Positions 52,136 through 62,282 of a DNA stretch of 64,000 nucleotides are shown in pieces (within the stretch, counting starts at the first letter, position 1; every line of letters begins with the position of its first letter). A program made the translations under genes and the position numbers. Origin of the DNA: Pseudomonas denitrificans (nom. rej.) (GTDB taxonomy: Bacteria; Pseudomonadota; Gammaproteobacteria; Pseudomonadales; Pseudomonadaceae). The stretch is taken from positions 3,100,001 to 3,164,000 of the forward strand of contig NZ_CP043626.1 of assembly GCF_008807415.1 (NCBI RefSeq), read 5' to 3'. Under the pieces are notes generated by a model that searched no databases, was not told where the DNA came from, and saw nothing but the letters and a program-made list of their open reading frames with translations.

Positions 52136-53684
52136 TCAACTGATCCGGCCGGTCGGCGAGCCGACCCGCCGCGACTGGATTGCCGTGTTCAGCGCCATGC
52201 TCGGCGCGTTCATGGCGGTGCTTGACATCCAGATCACCAACTCTTCGCTGAAAGACATCCAGGGGGCGCTGGCCGCCACCCTGGAGGAAGGCTCGTGGAT
52301 TTCCACCTCCTACCTGGTGGCCGAGATCATCATGATCCCGCTCACCGCCTGGCTGGTGCAGCTGCTCTCGGCGCGTCGGCTGGCGTGGATGATCTCCGTC
52401 GGCTTCCTGTTCTCTTCGCTGCTCTGCTCGTTCGCCTGGAACCTGGAGAGCATGATCGTGTTCCGCGCCATGCAGGGCTTCACCGGCGGCGCGCTGATCC
52501 CCCTGGCCTTCACCCTGGCGCTGATCAAGCTACCGGAGCACCACCGCCCCAAGGGCATGGCGCTGTTCGCCATCACCGCCACCTTCGCGCCCTCCATCGG
52601 CCCGACCCTGGGCGGCTGGCTGACGGAAAACTTCGGCTGGGAATACATCTTCTACATCAACATCCCGCCGGGTCTGCTGATGATCGCCGGCCTGCTCTAC
52701 GGCCTGGAGAAGAAGGAAGCGCACTGGGAGCTGCTGAAAAGCACCGACTACGCCGGCATCGTCACCATGGCCATCGGCCTGGGCTGCCTGCAGGTGTTCC
52801 TCGAAGAAGGCCACCGCAAGGACTGGCTGGAGTCGAACCTGATCGTCAGCCTGGGCAGCATCGCCCTGGTCAGCCTGATCCTCTTCGTGATCCTGCAGAC
52901 CTCACGACCGAACCCGCTGATCAACCTGGGGATTCTGCGCAACCGCAACTTCGGGCTGTCGAGCATATCCAGCATCGGCCTGGGGATGGGCCTGTACGGC
53001 TCGATCTACGTGTTGCCGCTGTATCTCGCGCAGATCCAGGGCTACAACGCCATGCAGATCGGCGAGGTGATCATGTGGATGGGCGTGCCGCAGCTGTTCC
53101 TCATCCCGCTGATTCCCAAGCTGATGAAGATCATCGAGCCGCGCCTGCTCTGCGCTATAGGCTTCGGCCTGTTCGGCATGGCGAGCTTCTTCTCCGGCGT
53201 GCTCAACCCGGACTTCGCCGGCCCGCAGTTCAACCAGATCCAGCTGCTGCGCGCCCTCGGCCAGCCGATGGTGATGGTCACCATCTCGCTGATCGCCACC
53301 GTCTATCTGCAGCCGCAGGACGCAGGCTCGGCTTCCAGCCTGTTCAACATCCTGCGCAACCTCGGCGGGGCCATCGGCATCGCCCTGCTGGCGACCCTGC
53401 TGGATAGCCGCGCCAAGGTCTATTACGACTACCTGCGCGAAGCGGTAGTGCCGGTGAATGGCGCGGTGGACGAGCGACTGGCGCAGCTGACCGCGCAACT
53501 GGGCACGCAACAGGCGGCGTTGGGCAAGATCAGCGAGATCGTCCACCAGCAGGCGGCGATCATGGCCTACAACGATGCCTTCCACGCCATTGGCATCGTG
53601 CTGGCGATCAGCATGGTGGCAGTGCTGCTGACTCGCCCGCTACCGGCGGGCATGGGGGCTGGCGCAGGAGCTGGGGCGCACTGA
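52125..53684 (+). CDS. EmrB/QacA-type MFS efflux transporter
   Basis: 519 residues with 14 predicted helices (DHA2 family). Motif C-like [13 protein letters not shown] and the N-terminal [17 protein letters not shown] are typical of EmrB. GTG 52125 overlaps the adaptor gene and is the likely start. With the adaptor and an outer-membrane channel encoded elsewhere it would form a tripartite proton-driven pump; substrates unknown. Confidence 0.93.
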   Translation: MAGDQLIRPVGEPTRRDWIAVFSAMLGAFMAVLDIQITNSSLKDIQGALAATLEEGSWISTSYLVAEIIMIPLTAWLVQLLSARRLAWMISVGFLFSSLLCSFAWNLESMIVFRAMQGFTGGALIPLAFTLALIKLPEHHRPKGMALFAITATFAPSIGPTLGGWLTENFGWEYIFYINIPPGLLMIAGLLYGLEKKEAHWELLKSTDYAGIVTMAIGLGCLQVFLEEGHRKDWLESNLIVSLGSIALVSLILFVILQTSRPNPLINLGILRNRNFGLSSISSIGLGMGLYGSIYVLPLYLAQIQGYNAMQIGEVIMWMGVPQLFLIPLIPKLMKIIEPRLLCAIGFGLFGMASFFSGVLNPDFAGPQFNQIQLLRALGQPMVMVTISLIATVYLQPQDAGSASSLFNILRNLGGAIGIALLATLLDSRAKVYYDYLREAVVPVNGAVDERLAQLTAQLGTQQAALGKISEIVHQQAAIMAYNDAFHAIGIVLAISMVAVLLTRPLPAGMGAGAGAGAH

Positions 53685-53700
53685 GCGCCCCTCCCTCCTC

Positions 53701-55715
53701 TTACCCCATCGACACCATGCGGTCGCGCAACTTGCCGATCTCGTCGCGCACCCCGGCCGCGGCCTCGAACTCCAGGTCGCGGGCCAACTGGTACATGCGC
53801 TCCTCCAGTTGCTTGATGCGCTTGCCGATCTCGTCGGGCGTACGCAGCTCGTTTTCGTACTTCCCACTCTCCTCCGCCACTTTCGCCAGGCTGCGTCGCT
53901 TGCCCTTGGCACCCGGCACCACGGCACCTTCGAGGATGTCCTTGATGTCCTTCTTCACACCCTTGGGCACGATGCCGTGCTTGGCGTTGAACTCCAGCTG
54001 CTTGGTGCGGCGGCGCTCGGTCTCGTTGATCGCCCGCTGCATCGAGCCGGTCATGTTGTCGGCATAGAGGATCGCCTTGCCGTGCAGGTTCCGCGCGGCG
54101 CGGCCGATGGTCTGGATCAGCGAGCGCTCGGAACGCAGGAAGCCTTCCTTGTCCGCATCGAGGATGGCCACCAATGCCACCTCGGGCATGTCCAGGCCCT
54201 CGCGCAGCAGGTTGATGCCCACCAGCACATCGAACTTGCCCAGGCGCAGGTCACGGATGATTTCCACCCGCTCCACGGTATCGATGTCCGAGTGCAGGTA
54301 GCGCACGCGCACGTCGTGGTCGCCCAGGTAGTCGGTAAGGTCCTCGGCCATGCGCTTGGTCAAGGTGGTGACCAGCACGCGCTGGTCCAGCGCCACGCGC
54401 TTGCCGATTTCCGAAAGCAGGTCGTCGACCTGGGTCGTCGCCGGGCGGATTTCCACTTCCGGGTCGACCAGGCCGGTGGGGCGTACCACCTGTTCGACCA
54501 CGCGACCGGCGTGCTGGTCTTCATAAGGGCCGGGCGTCGCGGAGACGAAGATGGTCTGCGGGCTGATCGACTCCCACTCCTCGAAGCGCAGCGGGCGGTT
54601 GTCCAGCGCCGAGGGCAGACGGAAGCCGTACTCCACCAGGGTTTCCTTGCGTGAACGGTCGCCCTTGTACATGGCGCCGACCTGGGGAACGCTGACGTGG
54701 GATTCGTCGATCACCAGCAGGGCGTTGTCCGGCAGGTAGTCATAGAGCGTCGGCGGCGGCTCGCCGGGACCACGCCCGGAGAGGTAGCGCGAGTAGTTCT
54801 CGATGCCGTTGCAGTAGCCCAGTTCGAGGATCATCTCCAGGTCGAAGCGAGTGCGTTGCTCCAGGCGCTGGGCTTCGACCAGCTTGTTGTTGGTGCGCAG
54901 GTAGTCCAGTCGCAGCTTCAGCTCGGCCTTGATGTGCTCGACCGCCTCGAGCAGCGTCTCCCGCGGGGTGACGTAGTGGCTCTTGGGTAGAAGGTGAAGC
55001 GCGGCAGCTTGGTCAGCACCTCGCCGGTCAGCGGATCGAAGGCGGCGATATTCTCCACCTCGTCGTCGAACAGCTCGATGCGGATAGCCTCCAGGTCCGA
55101 TTCCGCCGGGAACACGTCGATGACATCGCCGCGCACACGGAAGGTCGCGCGGGCGAAATCCATGTCGTTGCGGGTGTACTGCAGGCTGGTCAGGCGGCGC
55201 AGCAGCTCGCGCTGGTCCAGCTTGTCGCCACGGTCCAGATGCAGGACCATCTTCAGGTAGGACGCCGGGTCACCGAGGCCGTAGATCGACGACACGGTGC
55301 AGACGATGATGGCGTCCTTGCGCTCCAGCAGCGCCTTGGTCGCCGACAGCCGCATCTGCTCGATGTGGTCGTTGATCGAGGAATCCTTCTCGATATAGGT
55401 GTCCGAGGACGGTACATAGGCCTCGGGCTGGTAGTAGTCGTAGTAGGAGACAAAGTACTCGACGGCGTTGTTCGGGAAGAAGGTCTTGAACTCGCCGTAG
55501 AGCTGCGCAGCCAGCGTCTTGTTCGGCGCCAGCACCATGGTCGGGCGCTGCACCTGAGAAATGACGTTGGCGATGCTGAAGGTCTTGCCCGAGCCGGTCA
55601 CCCCCAACAGTGTCTGGTGCGACAGCCCCGCTTCCAGTCCTTCCACCATCTGTCGGATGGCTTCGGGCTGATCGCCGGCGGGCTCGAATCGCGAATCCAG
55701 TTGAAAAATCGACAT
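53701..55715 (-). CDS. uvrB: Excinuclease ABC subunit B, frameshifted
   Basis: Damage-verifying helicase-like subunit of nucleotide excision repair. N-terminal frame (from ATG 55715) holds the Walker [15 protein letters not shown] and the beta-hairpin region [13 protein letters not shown]-terminal frame holds [13 protein letters not shown], the helicase motifs and the C-terminal UVR domain. Frames meet at 54985-54987: one more G in that plus-strand run restores [12 protein letters not shown] and a 671-residue protein. The break falls in the middle of the catalytic core, so as written it would be inactive; sequence error is more likely. Confidence 0.93.
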
Positions 55716-55899
55716 GGGAACCTCGCTTTGGCGTGTGACGCTTCGGTCGCCAAAGCGTCATACCAGTCGAAAAGCACGCGCGACAACTCGCCGCCTGCTG
55801 TAGAGGCCTATATAATACCGGCCCGTCGACGCAACCCCCAGCGCCGTGTGCGGGTGGGTTGCAATTGCACTTCACTCCCGCCTTAGAGCTGCTGCCAAA

Positions 55900-57096
55900 A
55901 TGAGTCTGTTCTCCGCTGTCGAAATGGCCCCCCGCGACCCGATCCTGGGCCTGAACGAAGCTTTCAACGCCGATACCCGTCCGGGCAAGATCAACCTGGG
56001 CGTAGGCGTTTACTACAACGAGGAAGGCCGTCTCCCGTTGCTGCGCGCCGTGCAGGCCGCGGAGAAAGCCCGCATCGAGGCCCACGCACCGCGCGGCTAC
56101 CTACCGATCGAAGGCATCGCTGCCTACGACTCGGGTGTGCAGAAGCTGCTGTTCGGCGCTGATTCCGAGCTGCTGGCCGAAGGCCGTGTGGTTACCACCC
56201 AGGCAGTCGGCGGTACCGGCGCGCTGAAGACCGGTGCCGACTTCCTCAAGCGCCTGCTGCCCAACGCCACCGTCGCCATCAGCGACCCGAGCTGGGAAAA
56301 CCACCGCGCGCTGTTCGAAGCCGCCGGCTTCCCGGTGCAGAACTACCGCTACTACGACGCCGCCACCAACGGCGTGAACCGTGCCGGCCTGCTGGAAGAC
56401 CTCAACGCCCTGCCCTCGCAGTCCATCGTTGTGCTGCACGCCTGCTGCCACAACCCGACCGGCGTTGACCTGACCATGGACGACTGGAAGCAGGTCCTGG
56501 ACGTGCTCAAGGCCAAGGGCCACGTGCCGTTCCTCGACATCGCCTACCAGGGCTTCGGTGACGGCATCGACGAAGACGCCTCCGCCGTGCGCCTGTTCGC
56601 CAAGTCGGGCCTGAACTTCTTCGTGTCCAGCTCCTTCTCCAAGTCGTTCTCGCTGTATGGTGAGCGCGTTGGCGCCCTGTCGGTCGTGACCGACAGCCGC
56701 GAGGAATCCACCCGCGTCCTGTCCCAGGTCAAGCGCGTGATCCGCACCAACTACTCCAACCCGCCGACCCACGGCGCCAGCGTCGTCGCCGCCGTGCTGA
56801 ACAGCCCGGAATTGCGCGCCGTCTGGGAAGAAGAGCTGGGCGAAATGCGCGCCCGCATCCGCGCCATGCGCGTGGCGATGGTCGAGCAACTGGCCGCCCT
56901 GGGCGCCAAGCGCGACTTCAGCTTCGTTGCCGAGCAGCGCGGCATGTTCTCCTACTCCGGCCTGACCGCCGAGCAGGTCGAGCGCCTGAAGAACGAGTTC
57001 GGCATCTATGCCGTCGGCACTGGCCGCATCTGCGTCGCCGCGCTGAACAACGGCAACCTGGACACCGTTACCCGCGCCATCGTCCAGGTGCTGTAA
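55900..57096 (+). CDS. Aromatic amino acid aminotransferase (TyrB/PhhC-type)
   Basis: PLP class I aminotransferase, 398 residues. PLP Lys in SSSFSKSFSLYGERVG; HACCHNPTGVD and GTGRICVAALN with the carboxylate-binding Arg. Could act on aspartate as well. ATG 55900 (MSLFSAVEMAPRDP) is the family start. A TATAAT at 55811-55816 is its probable -10 with a weak -35. Confidence 0.93.
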   Translation: MSLFSAVEMAPRDPILGLNEAFNADTRPGKINLGVGVYYNEEGRLPLLRAVQAAEKARIEAHAPRGYLPIEGIAAYDSGVQKLLFGADSELLAEGRVVTTQAVGGTGALKTGADFLKRLLPNATVAISDPSWENHRALFEAAGFPVQNYRYYDAATNGVNRAGLLEDLNALPSQSIVVLHACCHNPTGVDLTMDDWKQVLDVLKAKGHVPFLDIAYQGFGDGIDEDASAVRLFAKSGLNFFVSSSFSKSFSLYGERVGALSVVTDSREESTRVLSQVKRVIRTNYSNPPTHGASVVAAVLNSPELRAVWEEELGEMRARIRAMRVAMVEQLAALGAKRDFSFVAEQRGMFSYSGLTAEQVERLKNEFGIYAVGTGRICVAALNNGNLDTVTRAIVQVL

Positions 57097-57103
57097 AAAA
57101 ATC

Positions 57104-57142
57104 AGGGGAAGTCGTCGGCACGATGTTGACTTCCCCTTTTTA
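57104..57142 (+). terminator. Terminator after the aminotransferase gene
   Basis: AGGGGAAGTC and GACTTCCCCT around a 14-base loop, then TTTTTAAT. Its right arm overlaps the -35 box of the tRNA-Asn promoter. Confidence 0.9.
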
Positions 57143-57153
57143 ATCAGTAAGAT
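57126..57153 (+). promoter_or_regulatory. Sigma-70 promoter of tRNA-Asn, embedded in a terminator
   Basis: TTGACT, 16-base spacer, TAAGAT, then ACGCCCC discriminator, ending about 12 bases before tRNA-Asn. The -35 box forms part of the preceding terminator stem. Confidence 0.88.
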
Positions 57154-57165
57154 ACGCCCCGTTGT

Positions 57166-57241
57166 TCCGCGATAGCTCAGTCGGTAGAGCAAATGACTGT
57201 TAATCATTGGGTCCCTGGTTCGAGTCCAGGTCGCGGAGCCA
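57166..57241 (+). tRNA. tRNA-Asn (GUU)
   Basis: 76 nt, acceptor UCCGCGA/UCGCGGA, anticodon loop CUGUUAA (GUU), encoded CCA. Its last 22 bases are repeated twice downstream. Confidence 0.97.
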
Positions 57242-57572
57242 AATTCGAAGCCCTCGGCACACGCCGGGGGCTTTCTTATTGGGCCTCTGGACTCTCTCCA
57301 GGGACTGCGTCCCAGGTGATTCCCCCCTTCGGGGCCGCGCTGAAGCGCGTTCGGCTGACGCCGTCGAGTCCAGGTCGCGGAGCCAGAATTCAAAGCCCTC
57401 GGCACACGCCAGGGGCTTTTTTATTGGGCTTCTGGACTCTCTCCAGGGACTGCGTCCCAGGTGATTCCCCCTTCGGGGCGCGCTGAAGCGCGTTCGGCTG
57501 ATGCCGTCGACTCCAGGTCGCGGAGCCAGAATTCAAAGCCCTCGGCAAACGCCGGGGCTTTTTTATTGGGCC
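57220..57572 (+). repeat. Tandem repeat of tRNA-Asn 3' end plus terminator (rtT-like)
   Basis: The 22-base tRNA tail TCGAGTCCAGGTCGCGGAGC+CA occurs at 57220, 57364 and (one mismatch) 57507, so units are 144 and 143 bp. Each tail is followed by a terminator hairpin (AGCCCTCGGC...GCCNGGGGCT with T-rich tail), then, in the first two units, about 95 bp of near-identical spacer containing GGGACTGCGTCCC and GCGCTGAAGCGC palindromes. The third unit ends after its terminator. Architecture resembles the rtT repeats behind E. coli tyrT. No convincing gene lies inside. Confidence 0.9.
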
Positions 57573-57590
57573 AAAGAATGCTCCCCCATG

Positions 57591-57617
57591 AAAAAGCCGG
57601 TCAGTGACCGGCCTTTT
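57591..57617. terminator. Terminator after comEA
   Basis: AAAAAGCCGGTCA and TGACCGGCCTTTT form a stem with T runs on both strands, 20 bases past the comEA stop; it also backs up the tRNA-Asn region. Confidence 0.88.
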
Positions 57618-57636
57618 CATTTCGACTGGCAAAGGC

Positions 57637-57990
57637 TCAGAGCGAAATCCTGTCCCGGTTCTTGTCCAGGGTGCCCTTGCCGATGCCCTTCACTTCCAGC
57701 AGTTGATCGACCGTGGTGAAGGGGCCGTTACTGGTCCGGTAGTCAACGATCGCCTGGGCCTTCACCTTGCCGATGCCTTTCAGGGACTTCTGCAGTTCCT
57801 CGACGGATGCCGTGTTGATATTCACCGCCTCGACCTGGGAGACAGGCGCCTTGGCAGCGGGAGCCGGAGCCGGAGCTTCGGCCGCCGTCTTGGTGGCGGG
57901 CTGGGCACTGGTGGCTGCCTGGGCAAAACCACCAAAAGAAAGGCTGGTGAACAGAATCAGACTGGCGATGGAGAGCAGGTTCTTCTTCAT
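57637..57990 (-). CDS. ComEA-like helix-hairpin-helix DNA-binding protein
   Basis: 117 residues: signal peptide (about 1-25, ending FAQA), a Pro/Ala-rich linker and a C-terminal pair of helix-hairpin-helix motifs (VNINTASVEELQ.SLKGIGKVKAQAIVDYR). ComEA proteins bind DNA in the periplasm and help natural transformation; competence of this strain is unknown. Confidence 0.92.
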   Translation of the reverse strand: MKKNLLSIASLILFTSLSFGGFAQAATSAQPATKTAAEAPAPAPAAKAPVSQVEAVNINTASVEELQKSLKGIGKVKAQAIVDYRTSNGPFTTVDQLLEVKGIGKGTLDKNRDRISL

Positions 57991-58144
57991 GAGTCATTCC
58001 TTGGAATGAGAGGCTTCTAGGCGGGCGCGACGGCGCCGCCCAGTGACCATATCGCCAGGAACACTCGCAAAAACCTTGGTTTAGAGAGTCGGCAGCAGTT
58101 TCCGGCGCCGCCGACAGATCGCCAGGAAAGGACTGACGATGCTC

Positions 58145-58170
58145 GCAGACGCGACGACGACCGCGTCTGC
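58145..58170 (-). terminator. Hairpin after wbpM
   Basis: Perfect 9-bp stem GCAGACGCG with an 8-base loop, 14 bases past the wbpM stop, without a T tract. Possible terminator of the wbp unit. Confidence 0.5.
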
Positions 58171-58183
58171 TAGGAACCCTGGA

Positions 58184-60172
58184 TCAGGGCTCCATCCGCC
58201 GCTGCTGGTGAATCAGGTCGACGATCTCGCCCTCGGGGCAATAACCGCTGACGGTTTCCCGCAACAGTTGCCGTACCCGCGCGTAGTTGCCCTGATCTAC
58301 CGCCTTGAGCAGATCCGCCAGGACGAGCTTGAAGCCCTCCCAGTGCATCAGCTCCTCGTTGGCCTTCATGATCATCGGATGCTCGGTGGCGCTGACGTTG
58401 TCGCCGATCAGCAGCTCCTCGTAGAGCTTCTCGCCGGGCCGCAGACCACTGAACTCGATGGAGATATCACCGTGGGGCGTGCGCTCGGAGCGAACGCTGA
58501 GGCCCGACAGGTGGATCATCCGCTCGGCCAGTTCGAGGATCTTCACCGGCTGCCCCATGTCCAGCACGAAGACATCGCCGCCGCGCCCCATGGAGCCAGC
58601 CTGGATCACCAGCTGAGCCGCCTCGGGGATGGTCATGAAATAGCGGGTGATACCCGGATGGGTCACGGTGACCGGCCCGCCGCGCTTGATCTGCTCGCGG
58701 AACAGAGGAATGACTGAACCCGACGAGCCCAGCACATTGCCGAACCGGACCATGGTGAAACGGGTCTTGTTGACCTGGTGTACGCCGGACTTGTCGCCGA
58801 ACAGCACCGGAGCGGACTCCTGGCTCAGGGCCTGCAGGATCATCTCTGCCAGGCGCTTGGTGCTGCCCATGACATTGGTCGGGCGCACCGCCTTGTCGGT
58901 GGAGATCAGCACGAAGTGCTCGACACCGGCCTGTACCGCCACCTGCGCGGTATGCAGGGTGCCCATCACATTGTTCAGCACGCCCTCGGAGATGTTGTGC
59001 TCGACGATGGGCACGTGCTTGTAGGCCGCGGCGTGGTAGACGGTGGCGACCTTCCAGGTGCGCATGACGTCCAGCAGGCGCTCGGCACTGCGTACGGAGC
59101 CGAGGATCGGCACCAGCTGAACCGCGAGAGACTCGCGCTTGATACGGTTTTCCAGCTCCTGGTGCACGCGGTAGAGGTTGTATTCGCTGTGCTCGAACAG
59201 GACCAGCACGGTGGGCGAAGAGCCGAGGATCTGGCGGCAGAGCTCAGATCCGATGGAGCCGCCAGCACCGGTGACCATCACGACTTCGCCGCGAATGCAG
59301 TGCTCGAACAACTCCTTGCGCGGCTCGACCGGATCACGCCCGAGCAAGTCCGCAATATCCACTTCCTGGATGTCATCCACCCGCACACGACCGTTAGCCA
59401 GCTCGATGAACCCTGGCACGCTTCGTACGTGAACCGGGTAGGGCTCGAGCAGACCGAGGATTTCACGGCGCCGGGCGCGGGTGGCAGAAGGGATCGCCAG
59501 CAGCACTTCCTGCACGCCGGTCTCGTCGATCATCTGCTGGATATGCTTGGGCTTGTAAACCCGAAGGCCCGCAATGACGCGGTTGGCGATCTCGTCATCG
59601 TCATCGATGAAGGCCACCGGGCGCATCGCACGCCCCAGGCGCAACGCCGCCACCAACTGGTTGCCGGCAGAACCGGCGCCATACACCGCCACCTTGGGCA
59701 GGCCATCCTGTTGCTTGAGGAAGGGCACCGCCTGGACCGTGCTGTACCAGTCGCCCATGAAATATTGGCGCATGGCCAGGCGCAGGCCGCCGATCATCAG
59801 CAGGCTCAGCCACCAGTAGTTCAGCACCAGTGAGCGCGGGACCATTTCGGTCACCGAGCGGTTCCAGTAGACCACCAGCGAGAGCAGCAGCGCCGAGATC
59901 GTCACCGCCTTCCAGATCGCGATCAGCGCGTCATTGCCCAGGTAGCGCATCACCGCGCGGTACATGCCAAAGCGGATGAACAGCGGGACGGCAACCACTG
60001 GCGCCGCCACGAACAGCCAACTGTGGACCCGGAACGGATACTCCAGATCGTCGGTGCCCAGGCGCACGATGAACGCCAGCCACAGCGAGAACCACACCAG
60101 CAGAATATCCGTGGTGACTTGCAATAACCGTTTATGTCGTCTCGGAAGCCTCAGCAGGCGTTCTCGAAGCAT
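58184..60172 (-). CDS. wbpM: UDP-GlcNAc 4,6-dehydratase WbpM
   Basis: Inner-membrane enzyme for O-antigen sugars, giving the 4-keto-6-deoxy intermediate for QuiNAc/FucNAc. Four N-terminal hydrophobic segments (about 18-130), a CoA-binding-like domain (VAVYGAGSAGNQL), then the SDR domain with TGAGGSIGSELCRQI and the unusual Ser-Met-Lys type site STDKAVRPTNVMGSTKR, a hallmark of WbpM-type dehydratases. 662 residues, full length. Confidence 0.95.
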   Translation of the reverse strand: MLRERLLRLPRRHKRLLQVTTDILLVWFSLWLAFIVRLGTDDLEYPFRVHSWLFVAAPVVAVPLFIRFGMYRAVMRYLGNDALIAIWKAVTISALLLSLVVYWNRSVTEMVPRSLVLNYWWLSLLMIGGLRLAMRQYFMGDWYSTVQAVPFLKQQDGLPKVAVYGAGSAGNQLVAALRLGRAMRPVAFIDDDDEIANRVIAGLRVYKPKHIQQMIDETGVQEVLLAIPSATRARRREILGLLEPYPVHVRSVPGFIELANGRVRVDDIQEVDIADLLGRDPVEPRKELFEHCIRGEVVMVTGAGGSIGSELCRQILGSSPTVLVLFEHSEYNLYRVHQELENRIKRESLAVQLVPILGSVRSAERLLDVMRTWKVATVYHAAAYKHVPIVEHNISEGVLNNVMGTLHTAQVAVQAGVEHFVLISTDKAVRPTNVMGSTKRLAEMILQALSQESAPVLFGDKSGVHQVNKTRFTMVRFGNVLGSSGSVIPLFREQIKRGGPVTVTHPGITRYFMTIPEAAQLVIQAGSMGRGGDVFVLDMGQPVKILELAERMIHLSGLSVRSERTPHGDISIEFSGLRPGEKLYEELLIGDNVSATEHPMIMKANEELMHWEGFKLVLADLLKAVDQGNYARVRQLLRETVSGYCPEGEIVDLIHQQRRMEP

Positions 60173-60244
60173 CAGCGCTTGTCCTTAATCCCGAGCGGAG
60201 GAAAGGTCCTCACCCGCTACATTGACCACCAAATCCGGCGGAGT

Positions 60245-61269
60245 TCAGCTCACATCCTGTTCATCCGGACGACCTGCACCCAGATGAGCTACGACAAGCA
60301 CCAAGGGAGCATAGGCCACAATCAGCCCCAGCAAACCCGAAACATGCCCCAGTGCCACCAGCAACGCCAGCGGCATGAGCCACAGCACGTTGATGGCGGC
60401 CACCGCCAGCGACACCCGCAAGTGGCTGCCGTATCGGCGCGAAGCGCGCTGATAGGCATGGCTGCGATGCGCTTCGTAGACACGTTCGCCACGCATCAGT
60501 CGGTGGATCAGCGTGAAGGTGGCATCCACCACGAACACACCGAGCAGGATCAGCCAACTCCAGATCAGCGGCGCGAACACCGTCCCCGCTTGCAGCGCCA
60601 ATCCTCCGAGCATCAACCCGAGGAAACCACTGCCCGCATCCCCCATGAAGATCCGCGCCGGGGGAAGTTCCAGACCAGGAACCCCGCCGCCGCCATGCCC
60701 AGGATCAAGGGCAACCACACCAGTTGCGACTCGCCGACGAACCACCCGCAGAGGGCTCCGCCCAGGCAGACGCTGATAGCTTCCAGGCCGGCAATCCCGT
60801 CGATGCCGTCCATGAAGTTGTACAGGTTGAGCAGCCAGACCAGGAACACCACGCCCAGCAGGTCACCGGCCAAACCCAGGTCCAGAGGCCCCCACGGCAT
60901 AGTCAGCGCAGGCAGCCCACCCAACCAGCCAAGCAGCCAGGATGCGGCGACAAAATGCCCGAGCAGCCGCCAACGCGCCGGAATATGACGGTGATCGTCG
61001 AGGAAACCAATGACTGCAACCAGAGCGCCGGCCGGCAACAGGGCCAACAGGCTGCTCCCATCCACCGCACCTAGAACACCGGCCAACGGCAGACAGCCCA
61101 GGAAACCCAGCACAATGGCCACACCACCGCCCCGGGGCGTGGGGATCTGGTGCGAACTGCGTGCATTGGGAATGTCCATGATGCTGCGCGCCAGCGCGTA
61201 GCGGCGCACACCGGCCGTCATCACCCAGGATGCGATGAACACGGCCGCCAGCAGAATACCCATGCTCAT
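60245..61269 (-). CDS. wbpL: WbpL-type initiating glycosyltransferase (MraY/WecA family), frameshifted
   Basis: Polytopic phospho-N-acetylhexosamine transferase that loads the first O-antigen sugar (QuiNAc/FucNAc type) on undecaprenyl phosphate. Motifs FLDDHRHIPARWRL, NLYNFMDGIDGIAG (first frame) and GDAGSGFLG (second frame) are in the right order. Restoring one G in the run at 60660-60664 joins VWNFPP to ARIFMGDAG and gives 341 residues. ATG 61269 overlaps the reductase stop (ATGA). Confidence 0.9.
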
Positions 61270-62227
61270 CGCCCCTGCTCCTGACCACACCCCTGCGCTG
61301 CTGCCCTCAGGGCCTGCTCGACACTGACCGGCGGATTCCAGCCCAATCGACTGCGCGTCTTGGAAATATCCACCTGCAGCGATCCCAGCAAGCGCTGCAC
61401 CTGCTGGCTCCGCCCGGTCAGCAGCCCCAGCAGGCGCAGCAGCGCAGCCGGAACCGGCAGCAGTCGCGGGCGAACGCCCAGAGCCTTGCTCAGACCACGG
61501 CACAGCGCTGCCGTCGACAAATCTTCACCGTCGCTCACCAGGAACACCTGCCCGGCGGCCGCCGGATGACGCGCGCAAAGCAGCAGCAGATCGACCAGAT
61601 TGTCCCGCGCCACCAGGCTGCGGCGATTGTCGATGGAGTCGAAGGGCAACGGCAGTCGGCGTTGCAAGGCGCGCATCAGGCTGGCGAAATTGGCCTTCAC
61701 GCCTGGGCCATAGACCAGCGGCGGACGCACCACGGCGACTTCGAGACCGGTCTGCCGGGCAACGTCGAACAGAGCCTGCTCAGCTTCGAGCTTGGACTGC
61801 CCGTATGGGTCCTGCGGTTGTGGCTCGGCGTCGGCAGTGAAGGGATGGCCCGGCGCAGTCTCCTCGCCATTGACCTTGATCGAACTGACAAAGACGAAGC
61901 GCTTCGCGCCGGCTGCAGCGGCCTGTTGCGCCAGATGCCGGGTGGCCTCGACGTTCACCGCACGAAACTCGGCGAGCGGGTCCGCTGCCTGCTCGTCCAT
62001 GACATGAACGCGGGCAGCGCAGTGGATCACCACATCAACCCCTGCAGGGCCTGCGTCCAGGACTGCGCCACGCTCAACCCGTCGATGAGCGAAACTTCAA
62101 CACCTTCGGGGTATTGCGCGCTGACACCACGCTGGGCGACGCGAACCTGCACGCTGTCTTCCCGGCATAAACGCGCCAGCACGCCTCGGCCGACAAAACC
62201 GCTCGCGCCCGTGAGTAGAACCTTCAA
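61266..62227 (-). CDS. NAD-dependent epimerase/reductase (WbpV/WbpK-like), frameshifted
   Basis: Extended SDR for nucleotide sugars. GASGFVGRG near the N-terminus (first frame), then HCAARVHVMDE, catalytic Ser in VSSIKVNGE and YGQSK (second frame). One base restored in the C run at 62039-62042 joins ALQG to VDVVIHC, giving 320 residues. With WbpM it should reduce UDP-4-keto-6-deoxy-GlcNAc to UDP-QuiNAc or UDP-FucNAc; which one cannot be told by eye. Confidence 0.85.
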
Positions 62228-62282
62228 TCCAGTACCTGCAGAACCTGACGCCTACGGCGTCTTCCATGTTTGAGCGAGCGCG

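Noticed and set aside
55716..55899. LexA box upstream of uvrB
   Set aside because: No CTGT-N8-ACAG match on either strand in the intergenic region.
57207..57464. 85-codon basic frame inside the tRNA-Asn repeat, reminiscent of the protamine-like Tpr frame in E. coli rtT
   Set aside because: It starts within the tRNA, has no ribosome site, and its repeats follow the DNA repeat rather than codon structure. Kept only as a curiosity.
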